From the NCBI GenBank assembly GCA_009617715.1, contig VTFK01000171.1, positions 248,001 to 312,000 of the forward strand: a stretch of 64,000 nucleotides of DNA, given 5' to 3'. Position 1 is the first letter of the stretch. Every line of letters begins with the position of its first letter. Under the pieces are notes generated by a model. It searched no databases and was not told the DNA's origin. It was given only the letters and a program-made list of their open reading frames with translations. This document shows positions 13,894 through 26,900 of the stretch, piece by piece. Made by a program: the position numbers and the translations under genes. Origin of the DNA: Plectrocnemia conspersa. Taxonomy: Eukaryota; Arthropoda; Insecta; Trichoptera; Polycentropodidae.

Positions 13894-14165
13894 CGTATTT
13901 GATAATTTGGCAATCCAAAGATAGGAAATACACAGTTGAATGGTTTAAGTTTCTGACTATTAACTTGAAAGACCTAGGTTCGAATCCCATATGGACATTA
14001 GTGATTTTTAAATTTCTCTCGTATCTGGGAAATTGGAATTACTACTATTGTGATTATTATTTAATTATAATTCCGATCGATCATCACAGATTAGGTTTAC
14101 CTAGTTTTTCCCAATCTCATGGATGAATATTGTGATGATTAATTAAAAATCGAGCTAGGTCATAT
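13894..14165 (+). mobile_element. tRNA-derived SINE, copy 1
   Basis: Contains a Pol III B-box, GGTTCGAATCC, at about 13978-13988, with a degenerate tRNA-like head upstream (tggtttaagtttctgac). A tail of about 110 nt carries attaggtttacctag and cccaatctcatggatgaat. The same tail follows a B-box-like GTTCGAATC at 30.1 kb. Two dispersed copies with a shared tail and tRNA-like head indicate a SINE family. Confidence 0.65.
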
Positions 14166-14486
14166 ATATATGGTATTGAATATTCTCTAATAATGAGCTA
14201 ATACAGCTCGTATTGAATATCTAATATGAATTAAAAATTAATAAATAAAAATATATGGTGTGTAATATAATTTAATTTAAAATAAATAAGGTACTTATGG
14301 GTATATAGTGTAGTAATTAAATTTTACTTCAATAATAATATTATATGTATAAACAAATATGAAAATTTAAAATAAACCTATATATGTCAATTTATAAATT
14401 ATTTTCTATGTTCTGATTCAAAATTGTATCAACAATATTTTGGTGTATTTACAATTGAAAAGAATTAAAAGTCGATACATACTATA

Positions 14487-14798
14487 CAATGGTGCCTTGA
14501 CTTACGAGTTTAATTCGTTCCGTGACGGAGCTTGTAACTCAAATTACTCATATGTGAAATCAAATTTTCCCATTCAAATGAATTGAAATACCATTAATCC
14601 ATTTTAATTAGGAACATTTAAATGGATTAATGGCAATTGAAATGGTAAATACATACAACCTAAATTAAAATGATAAAGTTGTTTTTTTAAGTTACACAAT
14701 ATGTTTATTTGCTCGTATGTCAAGACATTGCACGAGTCAATTATTTTAAATTGCTCATATATCGAAATACTCGGAGGTCAAGCTACTAGTAAGTCCTG
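14487..14798. mobile_element. Tigger/pogo-type MITE
   Basis: The left end, CAATGGTGCCTTGACTTACG, follows TA. The right end carries a degenerate inverted copy (ctcggaggtcaag) and is followed by TA near 14799. No coding region. TA duplication and ends of this type fit Tc1/mariner-superfamily MITEs. The exact right boundary is uncertain. Confidence 0.5.
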
Positions 14799-15024
14799 TA
14801 TTTCTTAAATTTGGTCTTATTGTTTGTCATAATTATTTATAAAAATATATTATATTGAAATATGTTTGTTTCGACAAATGTTGAAGCAATAGTGATGGCA
14901 TTGAAATGAAAATTCAGTAAATAAAATTTGTAAAATATAACTTTAATGAGATGATAGATGTCATCTAATATGTCATATAATAATGCTTAATATAACACCT
15001 AAGTATCTACTAAATGATTATGTT

Positions 15025-15350
15025 TTATAAATGGTGATCCAACTTCAGTTTCCAAACTTTTTTTTAAGAAAACACAAATTTAATGATATTTTCGGATTTT
15101 ATTTTAATAATCGAACTTTTGATCTATTTCATTAATTAATAATAATAACATCAATTAAATGGCCATCTCTGGACCTTTTGCAGCAGCCGATCCTTTCGAT
15201 GACTTTTTTGTACATTTCGGGCGGTATCTCAACTATAACTTGGCGAATGTTGGTCTTTAGGTGCTCCACCTTTCAAGTTTGTCGGTGTAGACACAATCCC
15301 ACAAAAAAATCCAGCAGCGTTAAGTTGCTGAATTTATCCTACGCGTTCTA
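15025..15350 (-). mobile_element. 3'-end fragment of a Tc1/mariner-superfamily element
   Basis: Minus-strand sequence matches the transposase C-terminal and terminal region of the copy at 24055-24960. Shared blocks are gtgatccaa at the end, ttttgcagcagccgat, ttcgggcggtatctc and caagtttgtcggtgt. Only the last quarter of the element remains. Confidence 0.65.
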
Positions 15351-16589
15351 CTGATACCAATCATTTGACATACATATGTATACGAAAGAGGATAAAATGT
15401 CTAGAAAGCAATATCGATAAAGCCTTTGAATAGTGAGTTAATTTATAAACATTTGTTAATTTGTTAGTATACACCTGGGAGTGGGTTAATTTTCCCATTT
15501 TTTTCCATAATGATTTCTGTTGTTATTTATTAATTTATTTAAATTATAGAAAAAATAAATGGTTCTTAACGTTTTATGGCTTTAATTTATTTTACTACTT
15601 TATTGTATTAGTATGTTTTAATAATTTATTATAACAAAAAATAATTTTTTACATTATTTATTATACGGTATTATTTTCTAAAAAACTCATTTAAATCAAA
15701 TCAAAAAAATTATTATATAAATATAATGTTTTTTATTTATTATTTCTTCAGTTATATATGCAAATATATAACTATCTGGATACCTCAAAACAGTGAAAGA
15801 TCGACCACTGTACATTTACGGCGATTCCGCTCAATTGCGATATACAAATTATTTTCTAATTTCGATATATTGTGGCGATGAGCATTCAGCTATGATGAAT
15901 GTCATGTTGTAATATTTTCTAGAAAGTCAAACATTGCGTGGTCTTTATACTATATCGAGGAATTTTAATATTTCTTCAAATAGCATGCAAATCATATCAA
16001 TACTTTGGTTCTTAACATGTAATAATATGGTACCGTGAAATATGCCTTACTACTAGAATTAGAACAAACACAAATAAAATCCCTAGGATAGTTATTTAAT
16101 TTGATGGAATATTAATACTTTCCTTTTTAAAATCCATACAAGTTTATCTTAAGAGTATATGAATATGACTCACCAAGTCTCCATAGAGACATTTATGTAA
16201 ATTAACTTATAAATATCACGCAATGTCCTTTATAGCTGATAGCCGTCGAACTTTAGTTTTTCTCGTGCGTTGCAATTTTACACACTATTTTGATATTTTT
16301 ACATATTTGTGAAATCAAACACTCTATTAAATTCATATGTAATATCTGTTTACTCATTCGCTGTATAAGTAATGTTTTCATTTATTTGGAACATTGAGAT
16401 CCGCCAAAGAAATGTGTTGCCCTCCGCCGCCGTCACGTCAGTGTTACCAGAGTGCCGCCTAGTTTTGGTTTTAATAAAATAAAGACTTCCATTTATGTAA
16501 ATGCGCTTTTATTAAAATCATAAACACTTTTTTTCAATCGTTTCACAGTAAAAAAATCCAATTTTTTGTTAATGAATGTAAAGTAAATA

Positions 16590-16622
16590 AAACCAACATC
16601 TCGATTCAAGAGATGTTGGTTT
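16590..16622. repeat. Perfect 13-bp stem hairpin
   Basis: AAACCAACATCTC (16590-16602) and GAGATGTTGGTTT (16610-16622) are exact inverted repeats around a 7-nt loop (gattcaa). The flanks gtaaataa and ttattttac can extend the stem after an internal bulge. It lies between the two FATP genes. It may be a small foldback or a hairpin RNA; nothing decides. Confidence 0.5.
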
Positions 16623-17912
16623 TAGCATGTTTATTTTACTCAATTGATAAAATAATGGACTGAGGGAAAGTTACCAGTTATTCACTTGAGTTCTTGAGTT
16701 CTTGAATTCCTTGAATTAAGGTGAATTATTTCAGCAAAACCTATCCCTAAAGGTCGATTGACTATTTGAAAGCAAATTCAGATTAATTAAATTATCATAT
16801 CCATTTTAATTGAATTGTGTAAATAAGATAAAAATAAAATATTTGAGATAGATAGACTGAAATAATTTTAGTACGCAATAACAATATTTCGTTTGTTTTT
16901 TCAATTATTTTGTACATTGCTCTTCCGTAATTTTATCGTTAATTTATTATTATACTTTAAAGTAATAAGATACACAATGTCTCGTAATAATTGTTCATAC
17001 TATGTTTTTTATCTATACTATATATTATTAATTAAATCATGCTATCTAAAATTTTTTAACGATTTATTAATTTAATAAAAACTTGGTCTCTTAATAACTA
17101 GAAATAAAAATGTTACTCATCGGCATAATTTCAAGAAATAAATTTTATTCATAATTATAACAATTTTCATAATATAAAATATGTTAAATAATTAATAACC
17201 AACTTCATATCTTCGGCAGTTTAACACTGACACGTTTATGGATTACACATACAACCAATCTTTTACGCTAAAATAACAACCAACACTTAACCCCCTCATG
17301 TTTATTTTTTAATACATAATCACATAAACCTAATAAAAGCTTCTCCTACAACAGTGCAAGGCGCCTATAATAATTTCATTGACTCACATCTCAAAACCGA
17401 TCATAATCGACTGTATTGTCATAACAATATCGACATTATAGCACCACAATTAAACACAAGTCTTTCAAAATAATTTAAAAATACACAAGCAATTTGTTCG
17501 ATCGATACGTCATATATAATTATGTATTATGTTTATAAATAATAATCAACAATATTGATTAACATTGAATTTGCATTTATTGATTATTATTTTTGGAATA
17601 TTTTGTCACGAACAAATGGTAAATTTCATATTAGGAACGATTACAGTGAAATAAATTATATTTTATTTTCTACCGCGTCATATTTTCATATAAAAAATAT
17701 ACTAATCGATAGTCTTTCTACTTAAGTTACTTCTTAATAAAATTCACACGAGTCTGGCAAATGATACAAATACACAGAAGTTGGACATAAAATTTACACA
17801 GAAACGTCCGAAAGCATCGACGAACTACAGTGAGCAAAATTTGTCTTAGATCACAGATACGACGCTAATTGTAAAAAAAACTAAAAAAACACGCCATAAG
17901 TAGGTTGTTGAC

Positions 17913-20900
17913 TTATAACCTCATATGTCCCGAATTTATTTTATCGTATATATCTTGATCGAGCACAATATACTTTCCACTTTTAGCGTCCATGTAATAC
18001 AGCTTGTCTTTAATGACACTCGGATTGAATCCGTCTTGCTGAAGATCAGTCTTTTTCATCTTAAAGGTTCCTGTAAAATAATAAAAAATAAATCAGTATG
18101 ATAATAAAATTCTCGATACATAATTGGAATTATTAAGCCTTATATGTACGAGACTGAGAATATAGTTTTTTTATTATTATTATAGATTAAGCTTTACCTG
18201 TTAAATCTACACATTTTAAAACCCTGATAAATACAGGTCGGGCGTAGGGTGGAAGATCTCGTGCTAAGCCAGTAGCCAGTTTTTCAATATCTAATGTTCC
18301 TTCAGGGTCGGCGATCCCGCACATTCCAGCGCGCCCCTCAACGTGCGGAACGAGCGCTCCATAAACCACAGCATCCCTATGATCGGCCACTTGTGATACT
18401 GCTGCTTCAACCTCGCTCGTCGAAACATTCTCCCCTCGCCACCTGAACGTATCGCCAGTTCTGTCCTTGAAGAACAAATATCCGAATTCGTCGGCGACTA
18501 GAATATCGCCTGATATGAAAGCCGAATCACCGTGACTGAACACATCTCGAACGATTTTCTTCTCGGACGCGCTCTTATCAACGTAGCCCAAGAAAGCTCT
18601 AGTTGGATTGCTTGGTTGGATTTTACCGATAAAGACGCCGGGCTCGTTAGGTTGACACATCTGACAGAGACCTTTAGTGTTTCTGACAGGCTCTCCCGTG
18701 TGCTCGTCAACTTTGATCAAAGCGATCGGATAGACGTAAGGAATGATCCTGGATACGAAACCTATTGCGCCGACAGTTCCGTCCATGTTAACTGAAAATA
18801 TAAAATAAATATTATCAATATGGATTAATATAAATTTTTGCAAATTGAATCAAATCAGTTACCAATATTGGCGTTTCCTTCAGTTGCTCCGTAAAACTCG
18901 TTTATGATCGGTATGTTGAAACGATCCAGGAACTGTTGCCATATCTGAATTTAACCAATTATTAAGATTAATATTTAATTCCATGTTATTAATTAAAATT
19001 AATAAATCAAATGTTTATTACCTGAGGCCTTAATCCATTTCCAAACATGAGACGTAACTTGTGTTGCTTATCAGTCGGATTAGACGGTACAGCTAACAAG
19101 TATCTACACATCTCGCCTATATAATTAGCAACCTGTAACACGCAAAACAATTAGGCCTTGATTAAAATAGTATAATCTTAATCAAAACTAACCGTGGCAT
19201 TATATTTAATGCAATCTTTGATGAAGTTGGAGGCAGAAAATTTGTTTCGGATGGCAACAGTCGTACCGTAAATAACTGCTTGTCCGACGGCAGTTATACA
19301 ACCAGCTGAATGATAAAGCGGCAAAGACGTGTAAACTACGTCTTTCTCATTTATTTTGCACAAATAGTGGATACCACCGCACATAAACATGTACCTGAAA
19401 TCAAAAATTATATTAAATTACACTAGACTAGATTCATCGAAATTTGTGTTAAGGTGATTTCATGACAAAGATGGAATTAAAAAAACCTTTGTTATTAACG
19501 TGCATACAGCGCCATATATGCCAATCGGCAAAACATTGATTAAGCCTCATGTCTTTGAAATGCTTTCTTGGGTAACAGAAAAAACAAATTGCTTAAAAAA
19601 ACCTATGACAAATTACATCATAAATTCTATAATTAGAGATTGGTCGGCTGATGTTTGGATCAACTCATATAAGAACTCAAGAAAGTGACTTTGCCCTTTG
19701 GCCTTCAATTGGATGAAGCGGAATATGCTTTGTGAGATAATCCATTAAAAAAACGTGAACACAAAAGTGCGATAACTCTCATCTCTAAGCCATGGAATTA
19801 ATATTTTTTTATATTATTTTTTACATAAGGAAATTGTGTAAAGAATTTGAAACCCAAAACTATAGTTGTTTTTTTGGCCTATCCTGCATATATATTCTAA
19901 CACTAAAATTACCTTATCATTTCGATTCAAAGATTAGAAGCGACTCCTGCTGCTTTAAAGCAAAAATTGGAACTTTAGAAGAGACATTGGGGAAACGGAT
20001 TATGCAATTTGTCATGTTCTTCTTTTTGGATATAAGTGAATTCAAGGCAATATCTAAATCTTTTAATGATTATTTCATTCAAAACCAATTGAGTGTATTC
20101 GAAATCTCTTATTTTACTCCCATGTGGTTTTGAGGAATGCCAATAGAAATATTCTATGTGAAATATTAAAAAAAACGACCACTGATTGACCCACTTTTAC
20201 CTCCCCTGAAAAAAGGCTAAAATGACGTCCCTACTTAAATAATAACGTTTTTTAAAATTACCTCGATTGAGTTATAACTGCTGCCTTTGGTAAGCCAGTC
20301 GTTCCGGAAGTATAGATATACAGCAATTTATCATGGAAGGTCCTGTCTGGCGGATGAGCAGGAGGTGTTGTGGAAGCAGATTCCAAAAGTGTCGTCAAAT
20401 CTTTGGCACCTCTAATGATATCGTCACTCTCAGTCGTTTTGCTGCTACTGCTGCTAGGGCTCCACCGATACAGGGAAATAGTAGAGCTTAAATCGCCGGC
20501 AATATCCTTTACAGCTATAATTAGAATTGCATTGAAATTAGAAACACATTATTAAATAAGATATAAAAAGAAAGAAAATGTAAAACCTTGTTCGTATTCT
20601 TCAGCGTATATTAAAGCGTCACATTGTCCAACTGTTATGGAGTGTAACAAGGGTTTCGTGCGTTGCTGGTTATTAATGAGAGGTACTACTACCCCTAAGC
20701 GAGCCAATCCCAACCAAATTGCTGGGTATTGGGCGCAGTTTCCGCCATCAATCCGATAGCTTGTCCTTTTCTATAGCCGTGCGCTTTAAAGACGTTAGCT
20801 ATACGATAGCTGTATTCTTGCACCTGAAATGGTATTAAATATTATTAATATTTCAAAGATTTTGTAATAAAATAATACACAACACTATGTTAAACACCAT

Positions 20901-23900
20901 TGAGCCGAAAGAAAAGATAGGGAATTAGTTTGCAAAATTAATAAACTAGAATCAAGATTGTTCATATATTCACACAGCCTCATTAATCACGAATTTTGTG
21001 GATGTGGACTTGAGGTAAAGGAAGAATCGTTATAACAAAGGTAGTAATATAAATAAACAGTATGCATCTAATTTTTCGATGCTTCTATATGGTCAGATAC
21101 CGGGTTATATAGAAACTAAGGATAGACACATTTGAAATGTGGTATTAAAGAACCGAACTTGGTGTCTCTTCTAATGAAAGAAAAACATATATTAATTACA
21201 TCTGTTCAGTTTGGAAATTTATTTTCCATTTGAATAGACGTTATGGATTAATTATGTAATCAACGTTTTACTGAGGAATATTATTATGAAATAAAAATTT
21301 ATGTTATTGAGTTGGCCACTAATATTCTCAATATTTTGTGTAAGATTGTCACTGGCGATGAAAAGTATATTGTATACCACAAGAATTGAAATTTGCAAAA
21401 CACGTTGATTGACCTTACAAATTCGACCTTTGATAAATTATCATTTTGAATGTCCAAACATTGACCTGGATATATGGGTGCACCATGACAAAATTTAAAC
21501 TCGTAAGAAGGTCGCCCAAGACAATATACACCGCAGAGTGTGGCATCAGTTACATATTAATCGTACTGTGAATTACAATTGTTGTATAACAAGTGGTGAA
21601 TCACATTTAGCAAATGGACGTGTGTAGAATTTCAAAGAGGAGCGGATTGAATCAATCACCTTTGCGTAGCTCCAGACTTCGTCGGCGTACAAGAAGCAGG
21701 GCCTGTCCGGATGCTTAGCCGTTGCGGCGTCGAAGATGTCGGGCAGTGTCATCTTGTGTTTGGTGTAGTACTGCACTTGACGCAGCAGCTTGATGTAGGC
21801 CCATAATCCTCTGGGAAAAAAAAACAGTGAGATTAGAATAATTTTCAGCGCTCTGTGTGACACCTAGATGGATCTAGTTTTTAATTATGTATTTAGTAGG
21901 TTTGTGTGTGTTGATAAATATAATATTAATCCTTTAAAAAATATTAAAGTGCAGCCATAAATAAGCAAAATACCCAATCTTGTTTACTTATATATGAGGC
22001 AAGCATTTGACAACGATGAGCATCAATGATGATCACCGACAGCTTTTTAACCGATAGATAAGAATAAAATAAGATGGTATTTTTTGAAGTGAATAAACGC
22101 TAAGAATATTGTATTGGGTTATATGAAAAGAATAAAGTTTTAAATCAGTGAGTCCAGTATTTAAAAATCTAAATTGAGTATCTTATGGTACTCAAGTTCA
22201 TAAAACAGATTGTTAATCATTCAACTTTTGCGTTTTAGTCTGATGTATGAAGCCATCTTTAGATATTTCGCTGTCGTTCGTAGGCGGTTCTGTCTTTTTC
22301 ATCATTTGTGGTGACTCATTGCTAATAGTATGTTATTTTATGAAACTGTTACATCCTTTCCTTCTATGGGATGTGAGCAGCAACGGAATGACTAAAAAAA
22401 TGTTTCATAAAGACAAACAAAAGTACCTGTTAAAAAATAAGCAAAAATCTGACCAAACCATGCATGTAAAACGTAATATAACTCATATGTTAACCTACCC
22501 TAACCAACCACATACATATATAAAAATAATATATTACATTGAAGTTTAAAAAACACTGGCAAAACGCACTTTTTAAGCATTTGCGACAATTCTGCGCGCA
22601 TACGAATAAAACCACTTACAAAACCGTCTAGGTTTATACAGAACAGAAGACCGTGTGCTACTACTGCAGTTAGCAATATTCGAAAAAATATCTAAAAACA
22701 TAACGCTGCGCGATCTTTACTCTTTTTATTTAAAAATGTATTATTTTAAAAAATATGTGTGGCTAAATGCCACTTTTTTTAAAAAAAAAAACTAAATTAT
22801 TTGTATGTAAATTTTCTAGAATGTAAAATTTTCGCGCTGGATGGTCAAATACACTTTCACGATTTTTTAGAAACACGTAATATATGGGCGCCTTAGGCTA
22901 TTAATTATAATTTAACTACATTTTCTGAAAATGTTACCGACCCCTGTATTAGTCAATTTGTATAATGCGTAATAATAAAAATAAATTATTAGTGACAAAA
23001 ATATTGTTTTCAACATCGAGCGTGAGACTGAAATTGGTCGCAAGTATTCGTTAAAAGTATTATAAGAATTTTCGACTGAACAAGTTTATTCATTGCGCTG
23101 AAAAACGTGACGTTCGAATATTTTGAATGTATTAAATAACCACTTACAAATGAACCTAAACAAAAAAACAGTCGGTGTCTATATAAATACAAAGGGACCG
23201 ATATAAGTGCAGATAAAATTGGCGAAATATTGAATGTGCTATGTGACGAGAATTTAAAATTTCCAGCTTTTCAATAATATAGTCGTTATGTAGAATAATT
23301 GTTATAATAAAGTTAATAGACAATAGCACAGTCTGTTTCCGCCTTAAATCGTCGCATTAGACGAAGTATCTAAAGTTGGAAAGTGCCAAGCGCCTCCCTT
23401 ATCTCAAGAGTACATAAGCAAAAACGCAATGTAAATCAATGTAAAGTTCGTCGTTCTAATAAGTGGGTCGCGGGCCGTTCTGCTTTACACGTAAAAGTTT
23501 CAACTCTGCGAGTTAATTAAAGGGTTAACTGCATAGGGATAGAGTCGCGTCAGACGTTGTCCTTAAAAACCAGTGACAATCGACCTAATTTTTAGACGTA
23601 AACGAACACAAGCGGCAATTCGACGATCGGATATGCTCATTTTCCGGTGATCGACGAAGCTCACTACTTACTCAATGACCTGAATTGGCGGCCGTGCGCT
23701 GAGAAAATTTGCAAGTCGGAAACCTCTGCTGGATCGGAAGCTGCGTTTCGCAACATCTGATTTTCCGCGCGATATTCAGGTCACCAGATCGCGATTTTTT
23801 GCCCACCGCCAATCTGACCCCGATCTCCTTGGCTGTAAAACATAACGACGCCTACCGACGCCGGACGCTGCTCATCATCGAAGTCTTCCTTCGCCGAGAC

Positions 23901-26900
23901 GAGATCTCGGGAACGAACGATATTCAAATAAATACAAAAATAGATATTTAAGCAAAGAAACTAATTAAATATTATGACGTCGTCATTTATTTCCAAGCAT
24001 TTCAGATAAAAGGGTTTTATTGCGATATATTTCCAATGTTTCTCGTTAGTAATATAGTGATCCAATTCGATTTTTTTTAAAACACAAACTTAAGAATATC
24101 TTCAGATTTTATTTTATTAATCGAACCGCCTCTTAACCTTTTGCAGCAGCCGATTCTTTTGATGCCTTTTCGTACGTTTCGGGCGGTATCTCGGCTATAA
24201 CTTGGTTTTTATGTGCTCAAACATTTCGGGTTTGTCGGTGTCGACACGACTTCTAGTGTAACCGCACAAAAAAATCAACGGCGTTAAATCCCAAGATCTT
24301 GGCATTCTTTGCGACCAATTGACGTCATCAAAACGTAAACTAACGCAACCCGGGAACTTTTCACACAAAACACCTGATGTGTGGCAAGTTACGCTGACTT
24401 GCTGGAACCACATGTCTTTCACATCAATATCTTCGATTTCGTGCCAAAAATAATCGGTTATCATGCGCCTATAGCTCACCATTAACTATTACAGTCCGAC
24501 ATTCATCGTTTTGAAAAAAGTAAGGCCCAATGACGCCGCCTGATCACAATGCGCACCAAACAGTCAATTTTTGGGCATGTAATGGTCTCTCATGAATCAC
24601 ATGAAAATTTTCCTCGCCTCACATGCGGCAATTTTGCATATTAACATACTCAGAGAGGTGGATATGTGCCTCATTAGAGAAGAAGATTTTCTTGGAAAGA
24701 TCAGTATCAGCTTTCGGTTGCTCTAACACTCAATCTGGTAAATTATTCTCTGTCCATAATCTCTAGGCTTCAATTCTTGTGTTATTTGAATTTTTACTGG
24801 TGTAGGTGCAAAATGCACCAATGGGAGCCATAAGAAAAGCCCAAAAGCTGCGAATGCCGACGAATTGACAATTCCGGGTCTTCGGCCACACTTTCACTTA
24901 CATCAGCAATATTCTCGGTTGAACGGACGCCAGGGTGATGGACATGCCTTACCCTTTCTTAGGTTCTGGGCCGTCTTCGTGAGACACGATTGCGCCCTCT
25001 TTTGATGCCTGTTAAGTCAGGACGTCCGCACAAGCCGATTTTCGCCTATGGCTATTACCATCCGACTCCTTAATACGCTGGCATTGTATATTGATCTATT
25101 TAATGCATCTATAATAAGCTGCTTCGGTTCGAATCATTTTATTTTAATAATTAATGATTTTTTTTTCTCTCTTTATTACTATGTACTATTCTTTTTTTGT
25201 ATGTACTGTTTTTATATTTTTACATATTTTATTAATATTTTTTATTGCCGTGACGCATTAGGGGTAAGCTGTTAAGTCACGATTATCTTAATTTAATTTA
25301 ATTTAAATAAATAAATACACAAAAAAATAAAATATAATATTTGGTTCGGTGTAGGTTTCGATCGAAAATGTAAAAGTCAGTTTCTATTACCTATTTAATT
25401 ATAATTATCTTTAATTTTTAAACTACGCGGGCCACGACTTTCGGAACGTCTGATTAATAGATTTCTTTATATCAATATCAAGACCAATTGACGGACTATG
25501 CCATCTGTTGCTAATTCAATAGTTTTATTTAGAAATTGCCGTTTCATTACTAAATTAACAATTCACTCTCTATTGAGTCATATTTTATGAATCAGTAAGT
25601 GTCAAAGTATCTACATTAAAAAAAGTTTTTAAACGTTGACGGTAACATTATTTGTGGTTTATAAATCTATGCCCTATTAGTATGTACAACCATGGGTCGA
25701 CCCGGCTTTAAAATTATTTTTCATTCTGAACAATATCGTATTTTTTTCATTGTTTGTTTTCACCAGACAACTTACACGCAACCTATGTTTTTTTCAAACA
25801 ATAGTTTCGTAAAATTTCACCGTTTTCTTTGAACGAACGGTTAATTTTAACGTTTCCTAGTATTGTGCGATCAAAATGCAATGACGCTAATCTCTATCGT
25901 AAAACGCTACACGTAATCGTTTGTGAATGTATTTTGCTATAAAGGTGCCGTCACATTATTTTTGTTTGTTTTTCATTGTTTAAGTGTTTGTTTACTTTCT
26001 TATAGATACACCCATCCATAAAAAAAACATAAGTTGGTATTCCAAAATAAGTTCAATCATAAAAAAATGATTTGTAGTACATATAAACTTAAAATATTCA
26101 ATATCAGCATTTACAGTCTGTTCACTCAACATGTATATAACACACAAATCGGATTTTGGTTCGAGATTTTCAAAGCAATGAAAACGAACTCAAAGATTAA
26201 ACGTTTTAAAAGGGATTTTACTTTCATTCGAGTAGAAATCTTTCGCTTTTACTTTCACCCGTCACGGGTCGCTTCCACCTGCAATTTTCGCACATGATCA
26301 ATTAATCCCGTATGATTACAACTACAGTCAGACGATCGGCTTATCTGTATGTTTATATAATCTGACAGATGATGATAAACATTCAGATATATGTAGACGA
26401 TAATTGTTGATAATTAACAGATAAAAACAGGCACACGAATTAAAAAGTTAGCAAAGTAGACTTTGTATCGGACAATTGACGAATTTAACGTTCAAAAGCG
26501 GGAGCCAGATCGAGCGGATAAGTAGCGGAACAGCAAATTAAGCGATGTAATGGTGGCGATACCAGAATTATCGCCAGTGAGATTGTAATAGCAGGAAAAG
26601 CGGCGAGCGAAAAAACTTACAGATCAACATGCTAAAGGAGAGTAGGGTTGATATCCGGTTTATGAATAACTATTACGTCAGCTTGCTTTCGATTGTTTGA
26701 TTAAAAAGTCAATACGAGCGTTTTATGAGTTTATTGGAGTGACATCATTTGGGTTCAGGAAGTTTATGGAGCAAAGACAAACATAATTGTGAAGCAGGTA
26801 GTTTACAATTTTGTCGTTTAAACCTTTGGACTATTTCTGGATAATTTTCCTTATTATGAGAGTCAATACAAAACAATCAAACAAGTGACACGTTAATTTA

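Larger units (their letters stand above)
13543..17912. other. Intergenic region between the tandem FATP genes
   Basis: This 4.4-kb stretch should contain the promoter of copy A (near 13543) and the 3' UTR of copy B (near 17912). It holds a SINE copy, a Tigger-type MITE, a mariner-type 3' fragment and a perfect hairpin, listed separately. The rest is AT-rich sequence without coding signal. Confidence 0.6.

Noticed and set aside
16590..16622. Resemblance of ttcaagaga in the hairpin to a synthetic shRNA loop
   Set aside because: The bases are part of the natural inverted repeat, and nothing else here suggests vector sequence.
18532..18795. Plus-strand 87-codon frame
   Set aside because: Antisense shadow of the 594-nt FATP copy B exon, which has clear family motifs.
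23709..23951. Plus-strand 80-codon frame in the CpG-rich block
   Set aside because: No recognisable motif or splice context. An open frame is expected by chance in a locally GC-rich stretch.
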